A DNA stretch of 11,113 bases from Thioalkalivibrio sp. (GTDB lineage Bacteria; Pseudomonadota; Gammaproteobacteria; Ectothiorhodospirales; Ectothiorhodospiraceae). Where the stretch lies: NCBI GenBank assembly GCA_007119005.1, contig SKQM01000178.1, forward strand, positions 1-11,113. Direction: 5' to 3'. Of this stretch, positions 1 to 5,382 are shown piece after piece. Both the position numbers and the translations under genes were made by a program. The notes beneath the pieces are model-generated. The model was not told where the DNA came from. It searched no databases and saw only the letters and a list, made by a program, of their open reading frames with translations. How positions within the stretch are numbered: position 1 is the first letter of the stretch; the number at the start of each line of letters is the position of its first letter.

Positions 1-414
1 AGGGCCCGCATCCAGGGGCTCGAACTGGAGGCCGGGTATCAGACGGGTGCCTGGAGCGCCCGGGCTTCGGTGACGCTGCTAACTACGGAGGATCGTGCAA
101 CCGGCAATGAACTCCGCCGGCGTCCGCCGGCCAGCGGACGCCTTGACGTCGACCGCAGGGTGGGCGATCTCTCTATCGGGGGGAGCCTCGTCGGACAGGG
201 ACGGAGCTTCGAGGACGCGGCCAACACCGACCGGCTCTCGGGGTTCGCTGCGGTCGATCTTCGGGCAAGCTACGCGATCGACCGGGAATGGACCGTGGCT
301 GCCTCGGTGCAGAACCTGTTCGATCGCGACTATGTCGTGTCGCGGCAGTTCGGCACCGACTACAACCAGCCCGGCCGGGGCCTGTACGTGACGTTGCGCT
401 ATCAGCAACGATAG
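1..414 (+). CDS. btuB: TonB-dependent vitamin B12 receptor BtuB, C-terminal part
   Basis: The 5' end lies outside the window. The frame is open from base 1 and gives 137 residues. It is the last part of an outer-membrane beta-barrel that imports cobalamin with energy from TonB-ExbBD. Alternating strands and the typical end of TonB receptors are visible: ARIQGLELEAGY near the start, then NLFDRDY at about residue 107-113 and a final strand GRGLYVTLRY. This resembles the end of E. coli BtuB, which has ARIKGVE and NLFDKDY. The adenosyltransferase and btuFCD genes directly downstream support cobalamin over siderophore as substrate. The protein ends in RYQQR, so it lacks the usual terminal aromatic residue and has Tyr four positions from the end. 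A cobalamin riboswitch, if present, would be upstream of the window. Confidence 0.88.
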   Translation, partial: RARIQGLELEAGYQTGAWSARASVTLLTTEDRATGNELRRRPPASGRLDVDRRVGDLSIGGSLVGQGRSFEDAANTDRLSGFAAVDLRASYAIDREWTVAASVQNLFDRDYVVSRQFGTDYNQPGRGLYVTLRYQQR

Positions 415-425
415 GGTCGCGCCAG

Positions 426-545
426 GCCTCTTGTCGCCGAGAGGGCTCGCCTCCCACAAAAAAGCTCGGCCTCTTGGCGCCGAGAGGGCTCGCCTCCCAC
501 AAGAAAAGCTCGGGCTCTTGGCGCCGAGAGGGCTCGCCTCCCACA
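426..545 (-). repeat. Three tandem REP-like palindromic repeats
   Basis: A 24-base core starting CGCCGAGAGGG and ending CCTCCCACA occurs identically at 435-458, 478-501 and 522-545, giving periods of 43 and 44 bases. Spacers are near-identical A-rich stretches followed by AGCTCGG and CTCTTGG. Read on the minus strand each core starts TGTGGGAGGCGAG and contains a stem CGAG/CTCG with loop CCCT. This is the layout of REP elements: a GTGG-type head followed by an imperfect palindrome. The junctions also form an 18-base near-palindrome (CCTCTTGGCGCCGAGAGG). The cluster fills most of the 209-base gap between btuB and the adenosyltransferase gene. The rest of that gap shows only a weak CCTC/GAGG hairpin with TTTGTTT at 581-601. 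Confidence 0.85.
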
Positions 546-623
546 GCGGCTGGGGCGGCCTGGGAACGGAGGAGGCCAGACCTCTAGCCGAGGCTTTGTT
601 TCAAGAATGACTGGAGATTCATG

Positions 624-1202
624 ATGGGCAACCGCCTTACTCGCATCACCACCCGCACTGGCGATGACGGCACGACCGGGCTCGCGACTGGCACCCGCCT
701 GACGAAGGATTCGTTGCGGATCGAGGTGATGGGCGACGTCGATGAGCTGAACAGCGCCCTCGGTATGGTGCTGGCGCACGCGCTGCCGCGGGCACAGGCG
801 AACTGGCTGGTGGAGATCCAGCACGACTTGTTCGATCTGGGCGGAGAACTGGCCATGCCGGGCGAGTCTTTGCTACCCGAGGACCGGGTGGTGTGGTTGG
901 AAGAGCGGTTGGAAGAGCTGAACGCCGGGCTGCCTCCGCTGCGGGAGTTCATCCTTCCGGGCGGCGGTCCCGCGGCCACGGCCTGCCACCTCGCCCGCGC
1001 CATCAGCCGACGCGCCGAACGCCACCTCGTCCGCCTCGCGCGGGAGGAAGAGGTCACGACGGTGGCCCGGCAATATCTGAACCGGCTCTCCGACCTGCTC
1101 TTCGTGCTGGCCCGTTTTCTCGCCCGCGAGGCCGGGGATGGCGAGTTCTTCTGGAGGAGTCGGCGCCTGCGGGAATCGGATACGGCCAGGGGAAAGGACT
1201 GA
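624..1202 (+). CDS. PduO-type cob(I)alamin (corrinoid) adenosyltransferase
   Basis: This cytoplasmic enzyme transfers the 5'-deoxyadenosyl group of ATP to Co(I) corrinoid, making adenosylcobalamin. The 192-residue product has the PduO/MMAB-type features. The N-terminal ATP loop is TRTGDDGTTGL (residues 10-20), followed by GDVDELNS (37-44). The glycine-rich PGGG before ACHLARAISRRAER (about 112-133) and a late RQYLNRLSDLLF helix complete the pattern. Length fits the family. Two adjacent ATGs exist at 621 and 624. GGAG at 613-616 is 7 bases from the second and 4 from the first, so 624 is preferred. The stop overlaps an ATG of the btuF frame (TGATG). It likely activates corrinoid imported by the neighbouring Btu system. 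It is not related in sequence to the CobA/BtuR type. Confidence 0.92.
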   Translation: MGNRLTRITTRTGDDGTTGLATGTRLTKDSLRIEVMGDVDELNSALGMVLAHALPRAQANWLVEIQHDLFDLGGELAMPGESLLPEDRVVWLEERLEELNAGLPPLREFILPGGGPAATACHLARAISRRAERHLVRLAREEEVTTVARQYLNRLSDLLFVLARFLAREAGDGEFFWRSRRLRESDTARGKD

Positions 1203-2230
1203 TGTCCGCACCAACGACTGGCTTGCGACCCTCTAGCCTGTCGTGGGCCAGCGTTCTGGAATTCTGGCGATCGATCGGGCAAACGGATGCCGTTCGGGCT
1301 GCGCCCTCCGACAGGCTCAGGGCGGACGGTGTTGTCCGTTTTTTCTTTGTGGGGTTGATGGCCGTGGCCGTCTTGCCAAGCACAGCCGCGGCCAACGGCG
1401 TCACCGTGCTCGACGACCGGGGCCGCACGGTTCAGCTTGCGGAACCGGCTGAGCGCATCGTCAGCCTTGCCCCGCACCTGACCGAGCTGCTGTTCGCGGT
1501 CGGGGCTGGCGACCGGATCGTCGCGACGGTGGCTTACGCCGACTACCCGGAGGCCGCACGCTCGATTCCCCGTGTCGGCACCGCGACCCAACTCGACCTC
1601 GAGCGGCTGCTCGCGTTGTCTCCAGACCTGGTGATCGCCTGGTCGAGCGGCAGCCCCAGGGGCGCGCTGGAGCGCCTGGAGAAACTGGGGTTCACCGTCT
1701 ACTACAGCGAGCCGGGAGACTTCGAGGGGATCGCCGCGGATCTGCGACGACTGGGCCAGCTCGCCGGACAGGAGGAAAGCGCCACAACCAAGGCACGTGC
1801 CTTCCTCGACATCATCACGGAGCTGCAGGACCGTTACTCGATGCGTCCCGAGGTCACCGTGTTCTACCAGGTCTGGGATCAGCCCCTGATGACGGTCAAC
1901 GACCAGCACCTGATCGGACGAGCGATCGCACTTTGCGGGGGGCGCAACCTGTTCGGGCACCTCGACACCCTGGTCCCACGCCCCGGACACGAGGCAGTGA
2001 TCGCGGCCGACCCGGAGACGATCGTCAGCGGCGGTCCCGGTGAAGACCGGCCGGACTGGCTGGCCGAGTGGCAGCGCTGGCCGCAACTCACCGCGGTCCA
2101 ACGCAACAACCTTTTCTTCATTCCGCCCTCGCTGCTCCAGCGGCACACGCCGCGCATCGCGGAGGGCACCGGGATGCTCTGCGAGGCACTCGAAACCGCG
2201 CGTAAACGGCGAGTGGAGCCTCCCCGGTGA
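1202..2230 (+). CDS. btuF: Periplasmic cobalamin-binding protein BtuF
   Basis: This is the class III (BtuF/FepB-like) solute-binding protein that would capture cobalamin in the periplasm and deliver it to BtuCD. The frame from ATG 1202 gives 342 residues. A hydrophobic signal segment (RFFFVGLMAVAVLP) ends at an AAA cleavage site near residue 64. The fold follows: ERIVSLAPHLTELLFAVGAG, then a DLERLLALSPDLVI segment, a long connecting helix, and a C-terminal lobe with DPETIV and a final helix. AGGGGA at 1188-1193, 8 bases upstream, supports ATG 1202. That start leaves about 45 odd residues before the signal segment, encoded partly by a palindromic repeat and a terminator-like hairpin. Starts nearer the signal (GTG 1349, ATG 1358) have no good ribosome site and give short, uncharged signals. 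The true start is therefore uncertain. The end overlaps btuC by GTGA. Confidence 0.88.
   Translation: MSAPTTGLRPSSLSWASVLEFWRSIGQTDAVRAAPSDRLRADGVVRFFFVGLMAVAVLPSTAAANGVTVLDDRGRTVQLAEPAERIVSLAPHLTELLFAVGAGDRIVATVAYADYPEAARSIPRVGTATQLDLERLLALSPDLVIAWSSGSPRGALERLEKLGFTVYYSEPGDFEGIAADLRRLGQLAGQEESATTKARAFLDIITELQDRYSMRPEVTVFYQVWDQPLMTVNDQHLIGRAIALCGGRNLFGHLDTLVPRPGHEAVIAADPETIVSGGPGEDRPDWLAEWQRWPQLTAVQRNNLFFIPPSLLQRHTPRIAEGTGMLCEALETARKRRVEPPR
1290..1329. repeat. Palindromic repeat element in the 5' end of the btuF frame
   Basis: CCGTTCG at 1290-1296 pairs with CGGACGG at 1323-1329 with one wobble or mismatch. Inside it GCCCT (1303-1307) pairs with AGGGC (1319-1323). The central CCGACAGGCTCAGGGCGGACGG stretch resembles the CTTCGACAGGCTCAGGGCGAAC-like palindromic repeats that recur between genes in many proteobacterial genomes; that resemblance is from memory. 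It lies where an intergenic gap between the adenosyltransferase and btuF would be expected. Confidence 0.6.
1323..1348 (+). terminator. Intrinsic-terminator-like hairpin within the btuF 5' frame
   Basis: CGGAC (1323-1327), loop GGTGTT, then GTCCG (1334-1338) is followed directly by TTTTTTCTTT (1339-1348). This is the form of a Rho-independent terminator, although the stem is only 5 bp. It sits after the adenosyltransferase gene and before the part of btuF encoding the signal peptide. Its left arm is shared with the palindrome at 1290-1329, so the two structures cannot form together. It may be an attenuator or partial terminator inside the operon. Confidence 0.5.
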
Positions 2231-3225
2231 GCCGCGGCGCCGGGATGGCCGCGCCTCCCGGGGCGGGCTGGACCCTCGGTCTGCTGCTGGTCGCGGCCGC
2301 CGCCTCGATCCTGGGTTCGGTGATGCTGGGCAGCGTCGCCCTGCCCGCGCGCGAGGTCTTGGCCGTGTTCCTCGGCGAAGGCAGCGATCTGGCACGGCTG
2401 CTGGTCCTCGAACTGCGCCTTCCGCGCAGCCTCGCCGCTTTCGCGACGGGCGGCCTGCTGGCCGTTGCCGGCGCGCTGATGCAGGTCTTGCTGCGCAACC
2501 CGCTCGCGGATCCCTACGTACTGGGCATCTCCGGGGGAGCCGCGGTGGGTGCGCTGCTGGCGATGATCTCGGGGCTTGGTGTGGCGTGGGTCTCCGGTTC
2601 GGCCTTTGCCGGCGCCCTGCTTTCGACGTTGATCGTGTTCGGACTGGCCCACGGCACCGGAAGCTGGACACCGACCCGCCTGCTGCTCACCGGGGTCGTG
2701 GTCGCAGCCGGCTGGGGCGCGGTGATCACCTTCCTTCTCGCGGTCAGGCCCAGCCCGGAGCTGCCCGGCATGCTGTACTGGCTGATGGGAGACCTCGCCC
2801 ACGCCCGCGGCAACGCGCTGCCCTGGCTCACGCTGGTCGTCATCGTCGGGCTCGCGCTGCCGCTCGGTCGCAGCCTGAACGTGCTCGCGCGTGGTCCGCT
2901 GCAGGCGGCGGTGCTCGGCGTGTCGGTCCGGCGGCTGGAATGGATGGTGTATCTGCTCGCGGCGCTGGTCACCGCCGTGGCCGTCACGACGGCCGGCACC
3001 ATCGGCTTTGTGGGCCTGATCGTCCCGCACATGCTGCGGCTGGTCATCGGCAACGATCAGCGCCTGCTGCTCCCCGCGTCGGCTCTGGCCGGCGGCATCC
3101 TGCTGACGCTGGCGGACACCCTCGCGCGCACGGTGATCGCGCCCGAACAGCTGCCGGTGGGCGTGATCACCGCGATGCTCGGAGTGCCAGTGTTTCTTTA
3201 TCTGCTCTACCGGAGCCGGACATGA
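2227..3225 (+). CDS. btuC: Cobalamin ABC transporter permease BtuC
   Basis: This is the inner-membrane permease of the FecCD/BtuC family. Two copies form the translocation path with a BtuD dimer. The 332 residues are hydrophobic throughout and consistent with about ten helices. Family hallmarks are LPRSLAAFATGG, GALMQVLLRNPLADPYVLGI at about residues 81-100, and the later GTIGFVGLIVPHMLRL loop, which lies near the coupling region. The GTG start at 2227 overlaps the btuF stop (GTGA). GGAG at 2215-2218 is 8 bases upstream and supports it; ATG 2245 is an alternative. It ends in an ATGA overlap with btuD. The family also transports haem and siderophores, so the cobalamin call rests on the neighbours. 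Confidence 0.92.
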   Translation: MSRGAGMAAPPGAGWTLGLLLVAAAASILGSVMLGSVALPAREVLAVFLGEGSDLARLLVLELRLPRSLAAFATGGLLAVAGALMQVLLRNPLADPYVLGISGGAAVGALLAMISGLGVAWVSGSAFAGALLSTLIVFGLAHGTGSWTPTRLLLTGVVVAAGWGAVITFLLAVRPSPELPGMLYWLMGDLAHARGNALPWLTLVVIVGLALPLGRSLNVLARGPLQAAVLGVSVRRLEWMVYLLAALVTAVAVTTAGTIGFVGLIVPHMLRLVIGNDQRLLLPASALAGGILLTLADTLARTVIAPEQLPVGVITAMLGVPVFLYLLYRSRT

Positions 3226-4025
3226 GTTCCGCGCTGCTGAGCCTCGAGCATCTGGTCATTGACATCCCCGGCCGCGCCGACGGTATGGCACTGGACTTCG
3301 CGCTGCTTCCGGGTCAGTGCTGGGGTCTGCTGGGTCCGAACGGTGCGGGCAAGACCACCCTGCTGCACACCCTTGCGGGGCTTCGGCGTGCGCGTGCGGG
3401 CCAGGTGCTTCTGGACGGGGTCGGCTTGCACAGCCTGCCTCGGCGGCGCATCGCGCAGCGGCTGGGCCTGGTGTTTCAGGATCACTACGACGGTTTCCCG
3501 TCCACGGTGCTGGAGACCGCGCTGATCGGGCGGCATCCCTTCCTCCACGCGTGGAACATGGAGACCGCCGAGGACCACGATCTCGCCTGGCGGGCGCTAG
3601 CGCAAATGGACCTGGAAGATCTCGCCAGGCGCCAGGTACAGACCCTGTCCGGCGGCGAACGCCAGCGCCTGGCTCTCGCGACGCTGCTGACGCAGGACCC
3701 GCCCCTCTGGCTGCTGGATGAACCCACCAATCACCTCGACCTGCACCATCAGGTGGCCGTGTTGGACCTGGTGCGCAGCGAGGTTGCTTCCGAACGGAGG
3801 GGCGCGGTGCTCGCACTGCACGATCTGAACCTCGCCGTGACCTACTGTACGCACCTGGTGCTGATGTACCCGGACGGTGGCATGTGCTGGGGACGTACCG
3901 AAGAGATCTTCCACCTGCAGGCTCTGGAGCGCCTGTTTCAGCAGAAACTGGAGTTGCTCGACACCCGGGAGGGTCCGTGGGTCCGCCCGGTACCCGGGTC
4001 TCGCGGTGGGCTCGACGCCGGTTGA
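3222..4025 (+). CDS. btuD: Cobalamin ABC transporter ATP-binding protein BtuD
   Basis: This cytoplasmic ATPase powers BtuC. The 267-residue product has all ABC motifs in order: Walker A GPNGAGKTT (residues 38-46), Q-loop glutamine 86 (VFQD), signature LSGGERQR (142-149), Walker B LWLLDEP (162-168) with D-loop NHLD, and switch histidine 200 (ALHDLN). ATG 3222 overlaps the btuC stop by four bases, so translation is probably coupled. An in-frame open stretch reaches upstream across btuC but is not homologous to the family. The C-terminal tail after about residue 245 is Gly/Pro-rich and probably not conserved. It is the last gene of the cluster; no clear terminator follows within the 122-base gap to the next gene. 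Confidence 0.94.
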   Translation: MSSALLSLEHLVIDIPGRADGMALDFALLPGQCWGLLGPNGAGKTTLLHTLAGLRRARAGQVLLDGVGLHSLPRRRIAQRLGLVFQDHYDGFPSTVLETALIGRHPFLHAWNMETAEDHDLAWRALAQMDLEDLARRQVQTLSGGERQRLALATLLTQDPPLWLLDEPTNHLDLHHQVAVLDLVRSEVASERRGAVLALHDLNLAVTYCTHLVLMYPDGGMCWGRTEEIFHLQALERLFQQKLELLDTREGPWVRPVPGSRGGLDAG

Positions 4026-4115
4026 CGCCGCGCTGACCCAATCTTCCAGCACGCCCGGATCAAGGACCGCGTCCGCAACCGGGAACGCCGCCTGATTCCA
4101 TCCCTCCCCTGCTGC

Positions 4116-4121
4116 TACAAT
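4116..4121 (+). promoter_or_regulatory. Possible sigma-70 -10 box (TACAAT)
   Basis: TACAAT lies 26 bases before the first ATG of the small membrane-protein gene, in the gap after btuD. No convincing -35 box is seen at the right distance; the nearest candidate is TGATTC at 4093-4098. A separate transcript for the next two genes would fit the 122-base gap. Confidence 0.35.
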
Positions 4122-4147
4122 CGGCGCCGCGCCCCAAGACCAGCGGC

Positions 4148-4360
4148 ATGCCCATGCACTCACAGGACGACGGTCCGCGGACCTCCTTCATCCTCGGCAA
4201 CGTGATCCTCGCGCTCGCGGCCGTGATGCTCCTTTTCTTCGGCACCCTTTGGGAACAGTTCGGCATCTGGGCTCTGTTCTTGTGGATGTTGATGGCCGTG
4301 CTCGGGGTGTACTTCATCTCGCAGGACAGCGGCTCACAGCCTCCGGGGCCACCGAATTGA
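4148..4360 (+). CDS. Small two-helix membrane protein, unknown function
   Basis: This 70-residue protein has a polar N-terminus (residues 1-12), two predicted membrane helices (about 14-34 and 38-57) joined by a very short WEQFG turn, and a Gly/Pro-rich tail QPPGPPN. I do not recognise a named family. ATG 4148 and ATG 4154 are both possible starts and neither has a strong ribosome site. The stop overlaps the TTG start of the next gene (TTGA), which suggests a two-gene unit. The clean hydrophobic pattern and the gene overlap argue for a real gene. The neighbour is a secreted copper-protein relative, so a membrane partner is conceivable, but that is only context. Confidence 0.65.
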   Translation: MPMHSQDDGPRTSFILGNVILALAAVMLLFFGTLWEQFGIWALFLWMLMAVLGVYFISQDSGSQPPGPPN

Positions 4361-4818
4361 CCCGGGCACCGAGCGCCCCCGTCCTGTCACTGCTGCTGGC
4401 CGGCCTCCTCGTTGCCGGTTCCGTCGAGGCCCATCACGCGGTAGCCCACGACATGCTCGTGACCGCAGCGCCGCGCGTATCGCTGCAACCGCATGCCGCC
4501 GACACGGCGAAGGTCCATCTCTCGCTGCGCAACCGCTCCCGGGATGACCATGCCCTGATTGGCGCGGAGTCCCCCCTGGCCGAAGAGGCCTGGATCATCA
4601 CGCCGGCGCCGACTCCGGCGGGCGAACCTGAGCGCGCGGACCCGGGCGAAGGCGTGCCTGTGCCCGCGCGGGGAACGCTGCATCTGGCGCCGGGTGGCAC
4701 GCACATCCTTCTCACCGGACTGACGGCACAACTGCGGCCGGGAGATGCCGTCCCCGTAACGCTGCGCTTCCAGGATCAGAGCGTGTTGAAGCTGACCGCC
4801 GAGGTCAGCGGACCCTGA
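4357..4818 (+). CDS. Secreted PCu(A)C-like (copper chaperone family) protein with altered ligands
   Basis: The 153-residue product starts at TTG 4357, overlapping the upstream stop. That start gives a good signal peptide: arginine 3, hydrophobic SLLLAGLLVAG, and probable cleavage after VEA at residue 25. The rest has the PCu(A)C (DUF461) layout: a strand with HLSLRNRS (about 54-61), then APGGTHILLTGL (111-122), then GDAVPVTLRFQ (129-139). PCu(A)C proteins deliver Cu(I) to cytochrome oxidase in the periplasm through a conserved His/Met set. Here the usual HIML is HILL, so its Met is missing, and the usual velH...M region reads WIITPAPT without His or Met. The predicted mature protein begins HHAVAHDM, which could bind metal instead. 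An open frame extends upstream of TTG without a signal peptide. Family call is fairly sure; copper binding is uncertain. Confidence 0.72.
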   Translation: MTRAPSAPVLSLLLAGLLVAGSVEAHHAVAHDMLVTAAPRVSLQPHAADTAKVHLSLRNRSRDDHALIGAESPLAEEAWIITPAPTPAGEPERADPGEGVPVPARGTLHLAPGGTHILLTGLTAQLRPGDAVPVTLRFQDQSVLKLTAEVSGP

Positions 4819-4857
4819 GCCCGCCGCCCGGCGGCTCGAGCCGCCATCCAGCTCAGG
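4814..4857. terminator. Shared inverted repeat between convergent genes
   Basis: CCTGAGC (4814-4820) and GCTCAGG (4851-4857) are perfect inverted arms. The plus-strand stop (4816-4818) and the minus-strand stop (4853-4855) both lie in these arms. Within the interval, GAGCC-C-GCCG (4817-4826) pairs with CGGC-GGCTC (4829-4837) over a 2-base loop. There is no T-tract, so this may be a transcript-end or stabilising structure serving both genes, or a Rho-assisted end. Confidence 0.45.
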
Positions 4858-5221
4858 AAACGCTGCCGAAACTCTGGTTGGCTGCCTCGGCCGGGGGTTC
4901 GAGCCCAGCCAGCCGGCAACCCTGGGCGACCGGACCACCCGGCATCAATTCGTAGAGGTGCCTGCGTCCGCCCCGGGCGTGGAAGTGCTCGTCCAGGGCA
5001 TCGTGCAGTTCCCTGACGTTGATCCGCCCGGCATCCTCGTGGCGGTGAAAGAACTCCTGCAGCGCGCGCACCAGTTCCCAGTGCTCGTCCGTCAGTTCCA
5101 TCCCCTCATCCGCCGCGACCCGCTGCGCGACATCGGGGGACCAGTCCACCGGTGCATGGGGAAACGCGGGATCCCGCTTGACCGCGCCCGGGTTGAGTAC
5201 TTCCTGCATTGATTCGGCCAT
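4853..5221 (-). CDS. DsrC/TusE-family sulfur-carrier-like protein, CysB only
   Basis: The 122-residue product has the DsrC/TusE/gamma-sulfite-reductase fold signatures: LTDEHWELVRALQEFF (43-58), INVRELHDALDEHF (67-80), GGRRHLYEL (84-92) and GGPVAQGCRLAGL (95-107). Family members carry sulfur on C-terminal cysteines, DsrC working with DsrAB and TusE in tRNA 2-thiolation. Cys102 matches CysB of DsrC. The second, near-terminal cysteine (CysA), expected 11 residues later, is Ala113, and the protein runs on as ANQSFGSVS. It is therefore neither a standard DsrC (both Cys) nor a standard TusE (CysA only). The start is set by AGGAGG at 5227-5232, five bases before ATG 5221; an ATG further upstream at 5323 lacks homology. 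It is transcribed toward the PCu(A)C-like gene. Function is unknown. Confidence 0.85.
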   Translation of the reverse strand: MAESMQEVLNPGAVKRDPAFPHAPVDWSPDVAQRVAADEGMELTDEHWELVRALQEFFHRHEDAGRINVRELHDALDEHFHARGGRRHLYELMPGGPVAQGCRLAGLEPPAEAANQSFGSVS

Positions 5222-5226
5222 CACGT

Positions 5227-5232
5227 CCTCCT
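5227..5232 (-). promoter_or_regulatory. Ribosome binding site fixing the DsrC-like start
   Basis: A perfect AGGAGG on the minus strand sits 5 bases before ATG 5221. It decides this start over the upstream in-frame ATGs at 5323 and 5248. Confidence 0.8.
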
Positions 5233-5268
5233 TCTTCGGCCCGTTCATCCACACCAGGTCTGTCAACG

Positions 5269-5274
5269 AGTATA
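5269..5274 (-). promoter_or_regulatory. Possible -10 box (TATACT) for the DsrC-like gene
   Basis: TATACT on the minus strand would start a transcript near 5262, with a leader of about 40 bases before ATG 5221. No recognisable -35 hexamer is found 16-18 bases upstream. A TTGACA at 5261-5266 lies on the wrong side of it. Confidence 0.3.
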
Positions 5275-5308
5275 GACGGCCGATGTCGCCGGATGGCGGG
5301 TATAATGG

Positions 5309-5382
5309 GGATCCCCAAGCCACCGGCCGCGGATGGAAGACGGTTGCGGCCGGTGACGATGACTGCGGTCAGTTTGGGAATC
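5309..5382. other. Nested inverted repeats forming a possible three-way RNA fold
   Basis: A perfect 10-bp inverted repeat, CACCGGCCGC (5321-5330) and GCGGCCGGTG (5346-5355), encloses a 15-base loop. Outside it GATCCCCAAG (5309-5318) can pair with TTTGGGAATC (5373-5382) in 9 of 10 positions on either strand when wobble pairs are counted. A small TGAC/GTCA hairpin (5360-5371) sits between. GGGGATCCCC (5307-5316) is itself a palindrome. A TATAAT lies at 5301-5306 on the plus strand but has no -35 box. The outer stem touches the stop of the host-attachment-family gene, so a 3' UTR or terminator-like structure is the simplest reading. Confidence 0.5.

Noticed and set aside
426..545. A CRISPR array
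   Set aside because: The spacers between the repeats are nearly identical A-rich sequences about 20 bases long, the core is palindromic, and no cas genes are near.
1203..1348. A cobalamin riboswitch between the adenosyltransferase and btuF
   Set aside because: The stretch is short for this riboswitch class and I see no B12-box-like core; only the repeat and the terminator-like hairpin are present.
584..2671. A 695-codon open frame on the minus strand across the adenosyltransferase, btuF and part of btuC
   Set aside because: It is antisense to well-supported genes, is Arg/Pro/Ser-rich with no recognisable domain, and reflects the lack of stops in GC-rich DNA.
2040..3221. Upstream extension of the btuD frame through btuC
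   Set aside because: The translation is Arg/Gly/Ala-rich without homology and overlaps the clear permease; the ABC protein starts at the overlapping ATG 3222.
5261..5266. A perfect TTGACA on the minus strand, possible -35 box for the DsrC-like gene
   Set aside because: The sequence 16-18 bases downstream is GC-rich (CGGGCC) and offers no -10 box.
5301..5306. A perfect TATAAT on the plus strand as promoter for a new transcript
   Set aside because: There is no -35 box or extended -10 at the right distance and no plus-strand gene follows; kept only as part of the structure finding.
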